Position numbers and translations under genes: made by a program. Below are positions 8,556 to 17,537 of a stretch of 64,000 nucleotides of DNA, one piece after another. The first letter of the stretch is position 1. Every line of letters starts with the position of its first letter. The DNA is from Lachnospiraceae bacterium (GTDB lineage Bacteria; Bacillota; Clostridia; Lachnospirales; Lachnospiraceae): positions 1 to 64,000 of the forward strand of contig JAAZZQ010000017.1 of assembly GCA_014239155.1 (NCBI GenBank), read 5' to 3'. The notes beneath the pieces were generated by a model. The model saw only the letters and a list, made by a program, of their open reading frames with translations. It did not search any database and was not told the origin of the DNA.

Positions 8556-9860
8556 TAATGCATTTGTCTGTAAAAGCAGAAAGACATTATTGTCGCAATA
8601 ATCCAGCCAATTGGCCATGCACACCAGATGCCAATGGCGCCAAACCAATTTGAGAAAAGGAAGGCGAGTACAACGCGCAGAATTAAATCCGTAAAGGTTG
8701 CCGCCATAAAGGGTTTCATGGCGCCAGCACCGCGGAGTATGCCATCTGCCACTAATTTTGCTGACACGACAAAATAAAAGGGAGATAGAATCCATAGAAA
8801 TTGTTTTCCAGTGAGCAAAGCTTCTGAGGAAGAGGAATCCATAAACAGCAAAAGTAGATATTTTCCAAAACAAATGTATAAGATGACAATGGGGATACAG
8901 ATACACCAGACTAATTTTAGACCGGCATGGAGTCCATTTTTTACCCTTGCAGGAAGTCCGGCGCCAATATTTTGTGCCGTGAAATTGGACACCCCATTTC
9001 CAAGTGTGGTGAAGGAAGTAATCACCAGATTGTTGAGTTTGACGGCAGCAGAGTATCCAGCGGTAACACTAATGCCAAAGCTATTAATAACACTTTGGAT
9101 AAAGATATTTCCAACAGAGATAAAGGATTGCTGTAGGATACTTGGTATAGCAATTACAGCGAGTTTTTTGAGCAGTGCTGAGGAGAACAGCGCTGCTTTT
9201 TTGTCTGTTTTAATACGAGATAACCGCTTGAGGATTAATCCAAGCGACAAAATGCAGCTAATGCCCTGACACAAAAAAGTTGCCCACTGCAATTCCCATA
9301 GAAAAGCATTTTACAAATAAAATATCAACTGCAATGTTTGATATGGATGAGAAAGCAAGGAAATAAAATGGCGTTTTGGAGTCTCCAAGAGCGGAGAAAA
9401 TGCCAGTGGCAATATTGTAGAAAAATAGGAATGGAAGACCAAGTATGTAGATATTCATATAGAGAGCAGAATCTGACAGGATTTCGGGCTGTGTTCGCAT
9501 CTGTTCCAATAGCGTATCGCAGAACAAAAAACCAAAAAGCATTAGTATTGCGCAAAGAACTGTGCTAGAAATTAGGGTTGTGTAGACAGCGGTTTTCATT
9601 TTGGTGTAATCTTTGGCGCCAAAAAATTGTGATACAATAACGGAACAACCAATGTTGCAACCAAAGGCAAATGCAATAAAAACAAGTGTGACATTGTAAC
9701 TGTTGCCAATTGCTGCTAGTGCATTTTCTCCAATAAATTTGCCGGCGACAAGACTGTCTGCAATGTTGTAGAGCTGCTGGAAAATAATACTGCCAAACAT
9801 GGGAAGACAAAATTTCCAGAGAACAGTTTGTGGGTTTCCTTGAGTGAGATCTTTATTCAT
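8549..9860 (-). pseudogene. MATE-family multidrug/Na+ antiporter split by a frameshift
   Basis: Two minus-strand frames together make one MATE exporter of about 440 residues with the expected twelve helices. The N-terminal part (start 9860) has the family opening NPQTVLWKFCLPMF and QLYNIADSLVAG; the C-terminal part resumes at about 9292 with WATFLCQGIS and runs to 8549. The junction lies near 9285-9292. Phase is consistent with a net loss of two or five bases, for example slippage between two nearby TGG triplets. No other stop or frameshift is seen, so the lesion is recent, or it is a sequencing error and the gene is intact. Substrate unknown. Confidence 0.8.
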
Positions 9861-10042
9861 AATAATGGAATCCTTTCTTTAAAATTTGTGTATTTACAGA
9901 AACAGCAAAACTTATTATAATAAGAAAATAGTAATATGAAAAGCGTTTATAAAAATTTAATATTTTGTTCGCTGACTGTTTGCTGATATTTCAGTAAAAT
10001 GAAAGCGTTGTAATGACGATATTGTTTTGGGGGATTTACACA

Positions 10043-10519
10043 ATGAATATAAGACGTGCGCAAGAAAAGGATATTGACAAAATGAATGATTTACTTTATC
10101 AAGTGCTTATGTTGCATCATGCTGGTAGACCTGATTTGTTTAAGGGAAATACGAAAAAGTATACCAATGAGGAGCTTTGTGAGTTGATTTGTGATGACAC
10201 AAGACCAATTTTTGTGGGAGTAGACGAAAAAGATCAGGTGCTTGGTTATGTATTTTGTGTCTTTCAACAACATATAAAAAGTAATATCCTGACAGACATT
10301 AAGACATTATATATTGATGATCTGTGTATAGATAGTACCAAAAGGGGACAACATATCGGGAAAAAGTTGTATGAATATGTATTGCAGTATGCAAAGGATC
10401 AGGGATGTTACAATGTCACATTAAATGTGTGGGCATGTAATGAGCATGCTAGATGTTTTTATGAGCATTGTGGTTTTGTGCCACAGAAAATTGGAATGGA
10501 AAAAATATTAGACGGCTGA
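10043..10519 (+). CDS. GNAT-family N-acetyltransferase
   Basis: A protein of 158 residues transferring an acetyl group from acetyl-CoA to an unknown amine. The GNAT fold is supported by the N-terminal IRRAQEKDIDKMNDL and the motif A region, where YIDDLCIDSTKRGQHIGKKL carries the pyrophosphate-binding R-G-x-x-I-G-K pattern, plus the late ACNEHARCFYEHCGF segment. I place the start at the ATG at 10043 because the family begins there and GGGGGA lies upstream; an in-frame ATG at 10013 would add ten residues without a good ribosome site. It stands alone between the MATE gene and a sensor kinase. Confidence 0.85.
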   Translation: MNIRRAQEKDIDKMNDLLYQVLMLHHAGRPDLFKGNTKKYTNEELCELICDDTRPIFVGVDEKDQVLGYVFCVFQQHIKSNILTDIKTLYIDDLCIDSTKRGQHIGKKLYEYVLQYAKDQGCYNVTLNVWACNEHARCFYEHCGFVPQKIGMEKILDG

Positions 10520-10567
10520 TTTCTAATAAAAATACAATCTATTTTATAATGTAAAAGAGGAATTACA

Positions 10568-13102
10568 ATGATAAAAAACACCAAAAAATTTATACTGATA
10601 AGTTTTTCGATTTTGATTTCTGTATGTATTTTAATACTTACGGTTACATCTGTGTACATATCAGGTAAAAGCGATGGGGCAATTAATGAGATTGGTATGA
10701 TTTATATGTCCGCAGTTGCAAAACAAATGCAGGAGAAATTTGATGCGATCGTTGATTCACAGATATTGGAGATGGAAGGGATTGTGCAGAGACACCCGCC
10801 AGAGACAATGGAATATGGACCTGAAATGATTGAACAGCTTGTGGTTAGTGCACAAGTGCGAGATTTTTTGTATCTGGGATTATATGCGGAAGATGGAGAC
10901 TGCGAAGTAATTTATGGCAAAGAGGTGGAATATGAGAGTGAGGAAGTCTTTCGCAGAGTGTTTCAGGATAGTAGCTTGAGAGTATTTTCGGGATTTAGTG
11001 CCGAGGGAGAGCGGGTGATGTGCCTGCTGATTGATGTTGCCTATCCTATGAAAGATGGCAAGGTAAGCACTGCTATGGTGGCTGCAATGCCAATGGAATA
11101 TCTGGAAAATGTGCTTGCACTAGATGGAGAGAATTCTCTTATGTATTCCTATATTATTCGCAGAGATGGCACTTTTGTGATTCGGGCAAAGCAAGAGTCT
11201 CTTTTTGAAAATATAAGTGAGACTTTTTGTGCATATAATGGAAAGCAAGCAGAAGAGTATGTCAGTGAACTGCAAGAGGCAATCAATAATAATACGAACT
11301 ATGCTACGATTGCCTGTGTAAATCAAGAGAAAAGATACCTTTTGTGCACTGGACTGCCAAACTCAGAGTGGTATTTAATTTCTTTGATGCCATTTGGCGT
11401 ATTGGACAGAATTTTGGAAGGTTTGAGCCTTGAGCGCCAAATTACAACATTAATAATGTGTTTTGTGATTCTTGGTGGTATTGTAATTATTTTTATTTTA
11501 TATTATAGATTGTCAAAACAACAACTGTTGGAACTGGAAAATGCAAGACAGGAAGCTGTCAAGGCAAACAAGGCAAAGAGTGAGTTTCTTTCCAGTATGA
11601 GTCATGATATCCGCACACCGATGAATGGCATTGTGGGAATGACTGCGATTGCAATGGCAAATATTGATAACTCTGAACGTGTTAAGGATTGTCTTAGAAA
11701 GATTACACTGTCCAGCAGACATTTGCTTGGACTAATCAATGATGTCTTGGATATGTCAAAGATTGAAAGTGGAAAGTTAACATTAAACATGAATCAGATA
11801 TCACTGCGGGAGACAATGGACAGTATTGTAAACATTGTACAGCCGCAAGTAAAAGAGCGACAGCAGCATTTTGATATTTTTATCCAGAAAATCATAACAG
11901 AGGAAGTTCACTGTGACAGTGTACGATTAAATCAGATTTTGATTAATTTATTGTCAAATGCGCTGAAATTTACACCAGAAGGTGGAAGAATTAATGTATA
12001 TTTACAGCAGGAGCCGTCTCCTTTAGGAGATTCTTATGTGCGATGCCATTTTCGTGTCAAGGACAATGGTATTGGAATGACAGATGAATTTCAGAAAAAG
12101 ATTTTTGATACATTTACGAGAGAAGAGAAAGCACAGATTGATAAGATTGAGGGAACTGGACTTGGAATGGCAATAACAAAGGCGATTGTGGATACCATGA
12201 AGGGCAGTATTGAGGTGCGAAGTGCAATTGGAAAAGGAACAGAATTCCATATTACACTCGATCTGGAAAAAGCGGATGTCATGGTGGAAGATATGAAATT
12301 GCCGCCGTGGAGAATGTTAGTGGTAGATAACAATGAAGATCTTTGTCAAAGTGCAGTTTTGTCGTTAAGAGAGATTGGAATTGATGCGCAGTGGGCAGCA
12401 AGTGGCAGGGTTGCTGTTGAGATGGCAAAAAAATGTCATGATGAGCAAAATCCTTTTGAGATTGTACTTTTAGACTGGAAGATGCCGGATATGGATGGCT
12501 TACATACAGCACGCGAGATGCGAAAACATCTAGGAGAGAATGCACCGATTTTAATTATCTCTGCATATGATTGGAGTGAGATAGAGGAGGAAGCCACAGA
12601 GATTGGCATTCAGGGATTTATATCGAAACCGCTGTTTAAATCCAATTTGTTTTTGGGACTGAGACACTATATGCTTGATGAGTCTGAAAAAGCTGAGATA
12701 AAGGAAGCTGAGTTTCACAACAGTTTTTTGGGTAGGCGGATTTTGCTGGCAGAAGACAATGATTTGAACTGGGAAATTGCAGAGGATCTTTTATCTGAAG
12801 TAGGATTTGAGCTGGAGAGAGCAGACAACGGAAAAGTCTGTGTTGAGAAATTTGAGCAATCGCCGCAGGGATATTATGATGTTGTGTTGATGGATATTCG
12901 CATGCCAATTATGAATGGTTATGATGCGGCGAAGGCGATTCGTGCCTTGGGGCGCCCAGACGCAAAATTGCCTATTATAGCGATGACAGCGGATGCTTTC
13001 TCAGATGATATTCAGCGGTGCCTTGACTGCGGTATGAATGAGCATGTAGCAAAGCCAATTGATGTCAATAGGCTGACACAGCTTCTAAAAAAGTATTTAT
13101 AG
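10568..13102 (+). CDS. Membrane hybrid sensor histidine kinase with two receiver domains
   Basis: An 844-residue hybrid kinase. A signal-anchor helix (about residues 8-30) and a second helix (about 293-315) frame a roughly 260-residue extracellular sensor resembling a Cache-type domain. Then come HisKA with phosphoacceptor H346 (SHDIRTPMNGI), HATPase with N (NLLSNALKF), G1 (DNGIGM) and G2 (GTGLGMA) boxes, receiver 1 with D636 (LLDWKMPDMDG), and receiver 2 with D776 (LMDIRMPIMNG). There is no HPt domain and no DNA-binding output, so phosphotransfer must involve proteins encoded elsewhere. It ends in a strong bidirectional hairpin. Ligand and targets are unknown. Confidence 0.92.
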   Translation: MIKNTKKFILISFSILISVCILILTVTSVYISGKSDGAINEIGMIYMSAVAKQMQEKFDAIVDSQILEMEGIVQRHPPETMEYGPEMIEQLVVSAQVRDFLYLGLYAEDGDCEVIYGKEVEYESEEVFRRVFQDSSLRVFSGFSAEGERVMCLLIDVAYPMKDGKVSTAMVAAMPMEYLENVLALDGENSLMYSYIIRRDGTFVIRAKQESLFENISETFCAYNGKQAEEYVSELQEAINNNTNYATIACVNQEKRYLLCTGLPNSEWYLISLMPFGVLDRILEGLSLERQITTLIMCFVILGGIVIIFILYYRLSKQQLLELENARQEAVKANKAKSEFLSSMSHDIRTPMNGIVGMTAIAMANIDNSERVKDCLRKITLSSRHLLGLINDVLDMSKIESGKLTLNMNQISLRETMDSIVNIVQPQVKERQQHFDIFIQKIITEEVHCDSVRLNQILINLLSNALKFTPEGGRINVYLQQEPSPLGDSYVRCHFRVKDNGIGMTDEFQKKIFDTFTREEKAQIDKIEGTGLGMAITKAIVDTMKGSIEVRSAIGKGTEFHITLDLEKADVMVEDMKLPPWRMLVVDNNEDLCQSAVLSLREIGIDAQWAASGRVAVEMAKKCHDEQNPFEIVLLDWKMPDMDGLHTAREMRKHLGENAPILIISAYDWSEIEEEATEIGIQGFISKPLFKSNLFLGLRHYMLDESEKAEIKEAEFHNSFLGRRILLAEDNDLNWEIAEDLLSEVGFELERADNGKVCVEKFEQSPQGYYDVVLMDIRMPIMNGYDAAKAIRALGRPDAKLPIIAMTADAFSDDIQRCLDCGMNEHVAKPIDVNRLTQLLKKYL

Positions 13103-13132
13103 CGAGTAGGGAAGAGTGCTCTTCCCTACTCG
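13103..13132. terminator. Bidirectional hairpin sharing the family-1 arm sequence
   Basis: A perfect 12-base stem, CGAGTAGGGAAG with CTTCCCTACTCG, and a six-base loop lie right after the kinase stop codon. The stop codon of the convergent XRE gene is inside the stem. The same arm sequence recurs in the family-1 elements near 17.3, 18.2 and 44.3 kb. Confidence 0.8.
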
Positions 13133-13386
13133 AACTCTGTTTTGTCGCCCTCGATTAAATAGTCACAGGAGACGCCGAATATATGCGCTAGAGCACGGAT
13201 TTCAATGTCCGTCACATAGCGTTTATTTGTCTCTATGCGGGTGATTACATTTTTATCCATATCATACCCGGCTAGTTGGAGTTTGTTGGATAAGTCTCGC
13301 TGCGAGAGGTAATGCTTTTTTCTCAGCGCAATAAGGCGTTTGCTGATCAGATTTTTTTCGCCGGAGCTGGTTTTGGGCTTTGGCAT
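13126..13386 (-). CDS. Small XRE-family helix-turn-helix regulator
   Basis: An 86-residue protein that is essentially one Cro/CI helix-turn-helix: LISKRLIALRKKHYLSQRDL, then NVITRIETNKRYVTDIEIRALAHIFGVSCDYLIEG. It should bind DNA as a dimer. It has no effector domain. It is divergent from mutY, and an eight-base inverted repeat in the shared upstream region (13406-13447) could be its operator. Its stop codon lies inside the terminator hairpin shared with the sensor kinase. Confidence 0.85.
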   Translation of the reverse strand: MPKPKTSSGEKNLISKRLIALRKKHYLSQRDLSNKLQLAGYDMDKNVITRIETNKRYVTDIEIRALAHIFGVSCDYLIEGDKTEFE

Positions 13387-13405
13387 AACGAAAACCTTCT
13401 TTCCA

Positions 13406-13447
13406 TAATGTTACGATGTTACGTATCACTTTTACAACCTAACATTA
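13406..13447. promoter_or_regulatory. Inverted repeat between the XRE gene and mutY
   Basis: TAATGTTA at 13406-13413 pairs with TAACATTA at 13440-13447, 26 bases apart, in the divergent upstream region. Position suggests an operator for the XRE protein; this is inference only. Confidence 0.3.
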
Positions 13448-13531
13448 ATGATTTTAAGGGATAAACTAGAAAAATAGGGTTGTAAAAACGGGACAAATAA
13501 GGAATTATAAAGGAAGTAGGAAGAGATTGTC

Positions 13532-14620
13532 ATGAAGATAGAGCAATTAAAAAATATTGTCGTTCCGCTGTTAGATTGGTATCACAACAACAGCAGAAAA
13601 CTTCCTTGGAGGGAGAGCAAGGACCCATATCGAATCTGGGTGTCAGAAATTATGTTACAGCAGACAAGGGTTGAGGCGGTACTTTCATATTATGAGCGCT
13701 TTATGGAACATTTTCCCACGGTGGAATCGCTTGCGGCATGTGATGACGAAGTGCTTTTTAAATTGTGGGAAGGGCTAGGATACTACACACGTGCGCGTAA
13801 TCTAAAAAAGGCGGCACAAATAATCTGTACACACTTTCAGGGACAGTTTCCAAGACAGTTCGACCAGATTCTTGCACTGCCAGGAATTGGCGCATACACA
13901 GCGGGAGCAATTGCATCAATTGCCTTTGAACAGGCAAAGGCGGCTGTGGATGGAAATGTGCTGCGTGTAATTACCAGATTGACACAGGATAATCATGATA
14001 TAACAGATGCAAAGTTCCGAAACAAGATTACAGAGGCGCTAGAGGAGTGTTATCCAAAAAGACACAGAGGCGATTTTACACAGAGTCTAATGGAGCTTGG
14101 CGCAGTTGTTTGTGTGCCGAATGGAGTACCGCAATGCAGCAGTTGTCCAATCAATCAATTTTGTGATGCTTACACCAACAAAACACAGCTTTTATATCCA
14201 GTAAGGAAAAAGAAGGCTGCCCGCAAAGTAGAGAAAAAGACAATTTTCATACTATGCTTTGAGGAAAAAATAGCACTTCGCAAACGGGAGGCTGATGGAG
14301 TTCTGTCTGGAATGTGGGAGTTGCCAAATCAGGAGGGAGCGCTGACAAGGCAGCAGGTTTGCCAATGGCTTGCAGAAAGAGGGCTTATGGCAGATACAAT
14401 AAAAGAGCCTTCTAATAAAAAGAAGCAATTAAAACATATCTTTACCCATATTGAATGGCATATGACTTACTGGGTAATTGTTTGTAACACAACTGGAATA
14501 GACCAGAATTTCGTGTGGGTTACAAACGAACAATTAGAACAAGATCTTGCACTTCCAACAGCTTTTAAAAAGGTGTATCAGGCAGCTTTGCAGGAGAATT
14601 TTGTCTGCAAGAGGATTTAG
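13532..14620 (+). CDS. mutY: A/G-specific adenine DNA glycosylase
   Basis: A 362-residue base-excision repair enzyme removing adenine mispaired with 8-oxoguanine. Catalytic E39 sits in SEIMLQQT, the helix-hairpin-helix reads LPGIGAYTAGA, and catalytic D140 is in VDGNVLR. The [4Fe-4S] ligands are the four cysteines of CVPNGVPQCSSCPINQFC. A C-terminal NUDIX-like domain (about residues 230-355) is the part that recognises 8-oxoG. Length matches bacterial MutY. It converges on a small XRE gene with a four-base overlap. The AhpC/AhpF-like peroxide genes follow, consistent with an oxidative-damage theme, though they are not in the same transcript. Confidence 0.95.
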   Translation: MKIEQLKNIVVPLLDWYHNNSRKLPWRESKDPYRIWVSEIMLQQTRVEAVLSYYERFMEHFPTVESLAACDDEVLFKLWEGLGYYTRARNLKKAAQIICTHFQGQFPRQFDQILALPGIGAYTAGAIASIAFEQAKAAVDGNVLRVITRLTQDNHDITDAKFRNKITEALEECYPKRHRGDFTQSLMELGAVVCVPNGVPQCSSCPINQFCDAYTNKTQLLYPVRKKKAARKVEKKTIFILCFEEKIALRKREADGVLSGMWELPNQEGALTRQQVCQWLAERGLMADTIKEPSNKKKQLKHIFTHIEWHMTYWVIVCNTTGIDQNFVWVTNEQLEQDLALPTAFKKVYQAALQENFVCKRI

Positions 14621-14829
14621 GAATCCTCTTGCTCAGGCACATACACCATAATATCTTCAATGCGGCAGTCAAGAATGCTGCATAATCTGTTGAGAATAAG
14701 CGTTTTGACAATCATATTTTTGCGCAGCCGTTGAAGCTGGGCTTTGTCAACCCCATATTCCTTAATGAGTCGATATTGGCTGATACTTTTCTTTTTGAGT
14801 GTTTTCCATAATGGGTCATATTTTATCAT
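14617..14829 (-). CDS. Small Cro/CI-type DNA-binding protein
   Basis: A 70-residue protein: a single helix-turn-helix of the YozG-like type (SISQYRLIKEYGVDKAQLQR, then LNRLCSILDCRIEDIMVYVP). Such proteins are common, small and mostly uncharacterised. A good AGGAGGA lies upstream of the minus-strand ATG. It is divergent from ahpC, with a perfect 34-base palindrome between them, so it could control peroxide genes, but there is no direct evidence. Confidence 0.8.
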   Translation of the reverse strand: MIKYDPLWKTLKKKSISQYRLIKEYGVDKAQLQRLRKNMIVKTLILNRLCSILDCRIEDIMVYVPEQEDS

Positions 14830-14874
14830 TTTATCTGTCCTCCTTTCCTTTGTATTCTAATGAAGAAAATAAGC

Positions 14875-14908
14875 AAAGAACATGGTGCGTGTACGCACCA
14901 TGTTCTTT
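14875..14908. promoter_or_regulatory. Perfect 16-base inverted repeat between XRE gene and ahpC
   Basis: AAAGAACATGGTGCGT at 14875-14890 is followed by two bases and then its exact reverse complement at 14893-14908. It lies 46 bases upstream of the XRE start codon and about 105 bases upstream of the ahpC start. No coding gene ends into it, so an operator or a regulatory RNA hairpin is likelier than a simple terminator. A TTGACA overlaps its right edge (14908-14913) but lacks a well-spaced -10 box. Confidence 0.6.
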
Positions 14909-15012
14909 TGACAGAGTATAGAGAGAAAGAAAATTGGTTATGCTATATTTTGTATCTATATAGAATTTTTGCGTTTTTTATGCATAGAAAGAAAATAGAA
15001 GGAGGATTTTTT

Positions 15013-15576
15013 ATGTCATTGATTAACCGTGAAATTGTGGATTTTAAAGTGCAGTCATTTGTAAATAATGAGTTTAAGGAGGTGACAAAGAAAGACGTTC
15101 TTGGCAAGTGGAGCGTGTTCTTTTTCTATCCAGCAGACTTTACATTTATATGTCCTACAGAGCTTGAAGACTTGGCCAATAAATATGAGGAATTTAAAAG
15201 AATTGGCTGTGAGATTTACAGTGTTTCTTGCGATACTCATTTTGTTCATAAGGCATGGCATGATGTGTCAAAGACCATTCAAAAAATACAATACCCAATG
15301 CTTGCAGACCCAACAGCCGTCCTTGCAAGAGGCTTTGAGGTTTTAATTGAGGAGGATGGACTTGCAGAGAGGGGAAGCTTTATTGTCAATCCACAAGGAA
15401 AGATCGTAGCCTACGAGGTAATTGCAGGTAATGTTGGTCGAAATGCAGACGAGCTGTTTCGGCGGGTGCAGGCGTCTCAGTTTGTGGCGGAACATGGAGA
15501 TCAAGTATGCCCTGCAAAGTGGCAGCCCGGAGGAGAGACATTAAAGCCAAGCCTTGATCTAGTGGGGCTGTTGTAG
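15013..15576 (+). CDS. ahpC: Alkyl hydroperoxide reductase subunit C (2-Cys peroxiredoxin)
   Basis: A 187-residue typical 2-Cys peroxiredoxin that reduces hydrogen peroxide, organic peroxides and possibly peroxynitrite. The peroxidatic cysteine is C47 in FTFICPTE and the resolving cysteine C166 in QVCPAKWQPG, exactly the AhpC arrangement. The start is the ATG at 15013 behind GGAGG; a longer in-frame extension to 14860 would translate the upstream palindrome and has no ribosome site. Its reductase partner begins nine bases downstream, so the pair is surely one operon. Regulation is probably peroxide-responsive. Confidence 0.96.
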   Translation: MSLINREIVDFKVQSFVNNEFKEVTKKDVLGKWSVFFFYPADFTFICPTELEDLANKYEEFKRIGCEIYSVSCDTHFVHKAWHDVSKTIQKIQYPMLADPTAVLARGFEVLIEEDGLAERGSFIVNPQGKIVAYEVIAGNVGRNADELFRRVQASQFVAEHGDQVCPAKWQPGGETLKPSLDLVGLL

Positions 15577-15584
15577 GTGAATCT

Positions 15585-17228
15585 ATGAAGGCACATGACA
15601 GATTGTATGATGTTATTATAGTGGGAGCAGGACCGGCAGGATTGTCGGCAGCAATTTATGCCGCAAGGGCAAAGTATCGGGTACTTGTGCTCGAGAAAAA
15701 TGGGATAGGCGGTCAGATTACTATTACTTCGGAGATTGTTAATTATCCCGGTGTGGAGATGGCAGGCGGAAAAGAACTAACAGAGCATATGCGCGTTCAG
15801 GCAGAGCGATTTGGTGCGTCTTTTATAATTGCAGAAGTGTTGGATATGGAGCTTGAGCGAGATGTCAAACTTCTTCATACCACAAAGGGAGACTATGAGG
15901 CGTTGGGCGTTGTCCTTGCTCCTGGTGCCAATCCTAGAAAGCTTGGATTTCAGGGGGAGAAGGAATTTCAGGGAAGAGGGGTAGCATACTGCGCAACATG
16001 CGATGGAGAGTTTTTTACTGGAAAGGATGTGTTTGTCATAGGAGGCGGTTTTGCGGCGGTCGAGGAAGGCATGTTTCTCACAAAATATGCTCGAAAAGTC
16101 ACATTGATTGTGCGCGAGCCAGATTATACCTGCGCAAAAACTGTATCGGATAAATTAAAGGATTTTCCAAATATTAAGACAATTTTTCGCACAGAACTTA
16201 AGGAAGTTGGCGGAGAACATGTGTTATCCTACGCAGTATTTTTAAATAATATAGATGGAAGTCAGTGGAGATATGATGCACCGCAGGGAGATACTTTTGG
16301 AATCTTTGTATTTGCGGGATATGTACCAAATACAAAGTGGATTGCGGGCTGTGTGGAGCGAAATGAACAAGGGTATTTAATTACAGATATAGATAGACAA
16401 ACTAATATTGCAGGCGTTTTTGCGGCTGGAGATGTGTGTGTCAAAAATCTTAGACAAGTTGTGACAGCAGTCTCTGACGGGGCAATTGCAGCGACTTCTC
16501 TGGAGCGGGTTGTGTCGGAGCTTCACACAAAACTTGGCATTCCAGATTTGTATCAGACAACAGAGCAGGGTAAGACCCAAAAGAAACAAGATGAATATGC
16601 GTATTTTACAAAGGGTGAAGGATTTATTAGCAATGAGATACGACAACAACTTACAGGAATTTTTGCAAAGTTTTCTGCGCGTGTCACAGTGCGTGCGTGG
16701 CTTGATGAAAGCGCCTTTTCTGGTGAGATAAGAGGATTTTTAAATGAGCTTATGAGTATAACCGATAAGGTTGTCTGGACAGAACAGCAGACTGAGGATG
16801 CCGTAAAACCAGAATATTTGCCAGCGATGGAAGTACTTGACAGCACAGGAAAAAGCAGTGGTATTTATTTTCATGGGGTGCCAGGAGGGCATGAATTTAA
16901 TTCTTTTATCATTGCACTATATAATGTGGCAGGACCCGGACAACAACTGGACCACCACACACAAGAGCAGATTGTAACGCTTTCAGAAAAGACAAATATT
17001 AAAATTTTAGTATCGCTCACATGTACAATGTGCCCGGAGTCTGTGATAGCAGCACAGCGAATTGCAGCCATATCTGAGCAAGTTACAGCGGAGATGTTTG
17101 ACTTGTCCCATTATCCAGAATTAAAGGAAAAATATAATGTTATGAGTGTTCCCTGTATTGTGATAGATGATAAAAAGACTGTGTTTGGAAAAAAGAATGT
17201 GGAGGAAATGTTGGCTTTAATTTCATAA
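15585..17228 (+). CDS. AhpF-like peroxiredoxin reductase with permuted domain order
   Basis: A 547-residue flavoprotein that should reduce AhpC with NAD(P)H. Residues 1-310 are a thioredoxin-reductase module: FAD-binding GAGPAGLSAAIYAARA, redox pair C136-A-T-C139, NAD(P)-binding GGGFAAVEEG, and the second FAD motif with GVFAAGDV. After a linker, residues about 340-547 match the AhpF N-terminal domain of two thioredoxin folds, with redox pair C480-T-M-C483. Enteric AhpF has this second module first, so this protein has the reverse order. Similar reversed fusions are known in anaerobic Firmicutes. It is co-transcribed with ahpC and ends in a strong terminator. Confidence 0.88.
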   Translation: MKAHDRLYDVIIVGAGPAGLSAAIYAARAKYRVLVLEKNGIGGQITITSEIVNYPGVEMAGGKELTEHMRVQAERFGASFIIAEVLDMELERDVKLLHTTKGDYEALGVVLAPGANPRKLGFQGEKEFQGRGVAYCATCDGEFFTGKDVFVIGGGFAAVEEGMFLTKYARKVTLIVREPDYTCAKTVSDKLKDFPNIKTIFRTELKEVGGEHVLSYAVFLNNIDGSQWRYDAPQGDTFGIFVFAGYVPNTKWIAGCVERNEQGYLITDIDRQTNIAGVFAAGDVCVKNLRQVVTAVSDGAIAATSLERVVSELHTKLGIPDLYQTTEQGKTQKKQDEYAYFTKGEGFISNEIRQQLTGIFAKFSARVTVRAWLDESAFSGEIRGFLNELMSITDKVVWTEQQTEDAVKPEYLPAMEVLDSTGKSSGIYFHGVPGGHEFNSFIIALYNVAGPGQQLDHHTQEQIVTLSEKTNIKILVSLTCTMCPESVIAAQRIAAISEQVTAEMFDLSHYPELKEKYNVMSVPCIVIDDKKTVFGKKNVEEMLALIS

Positions 17229-17267
17229 TAATTCTTAATTGTTATAAAAAAATGTATATAATTTGAT

Positions 17268-17305
17268 ACGTAACAGTTTGCTTTTGCCAAACTGTTACGT
17301 TTTTT
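17268..17305 (+). terminator. Intrinsic terminator of the ahpC operon
   Basis: A perfect 13-base stem (ACGTAACAGTTTG / CAAACTGTTACGT) with a seven-base loop is followed by a run of T. The GTAACAGTTTG arm resembles the ends of the family-2 elements. Confidence 0.85.
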
Positions 17306-17314
17306 AATGTGTGG

Positions 17315-17388
17315 ACCCATGCAGAGGAAATAAGCCTGCTATGCGACGCACAGGTCACGCGGTGAGTAGGGAGAGACTTCCTTACTCG
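17315..17388 (+). repeat. Family-1 structured element, copy A (degenerate)
   Basis: Order: outer arm ACCCATGC (17315-17322), box AGAGGAAATA (17323-17332), a degenerate inner region, outer arm GCACAGGT (17348-17355), linker with CGCGG, then the TGAGTAGGGAG hairpin closing at 17388. The outer stem has two adjacent mismatches and the inner hairpin is not convincing, so this looks like a decaying copy. Confidence 0.6.
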
Positions 17389-17419
17389 ATTTTATTTTTT
17401 TATGATTTTAAAATTTTAC

Positions 17420-17454
17420 TTGACAAATAAATGAATATATGATTAAATGTTCAT
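17420..17454 (+). promoter_or_regulatory. Promoter with ArsR-type zinc operator
   Basis: TTGACA (17420-17425), a 17-base spacer and TTAAAT (17443-17448) form a good sigma-A promoter for the metal regulon. The imperfect palindrome ATGAATAT (17431-17438) with ATGTTCAT (17447-17454) overlaps the -10 box and matches the TGAA-TTCA style operators of SmtB/CzrA-type sensors. Metal-free ArsR protein would occlude RNA polymerase here. Confidence 0.7.
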
Positions 17455-17537
17455 ATAAGAAAGAGATAGGAATCACAAATTGTTTCGTTATTTCTTACAG
17501 GTCTTTCGTATATTACGGAAAGGAAGGTGGTAGTGTG

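Noticed and set aside
14860-15012. N-terminal extension of ahpC
   Set aside because: It would translate the palindrome, lacks a ribosome site, and AhpC proteins begin at the ATG at 15013, which follows GGAGG.
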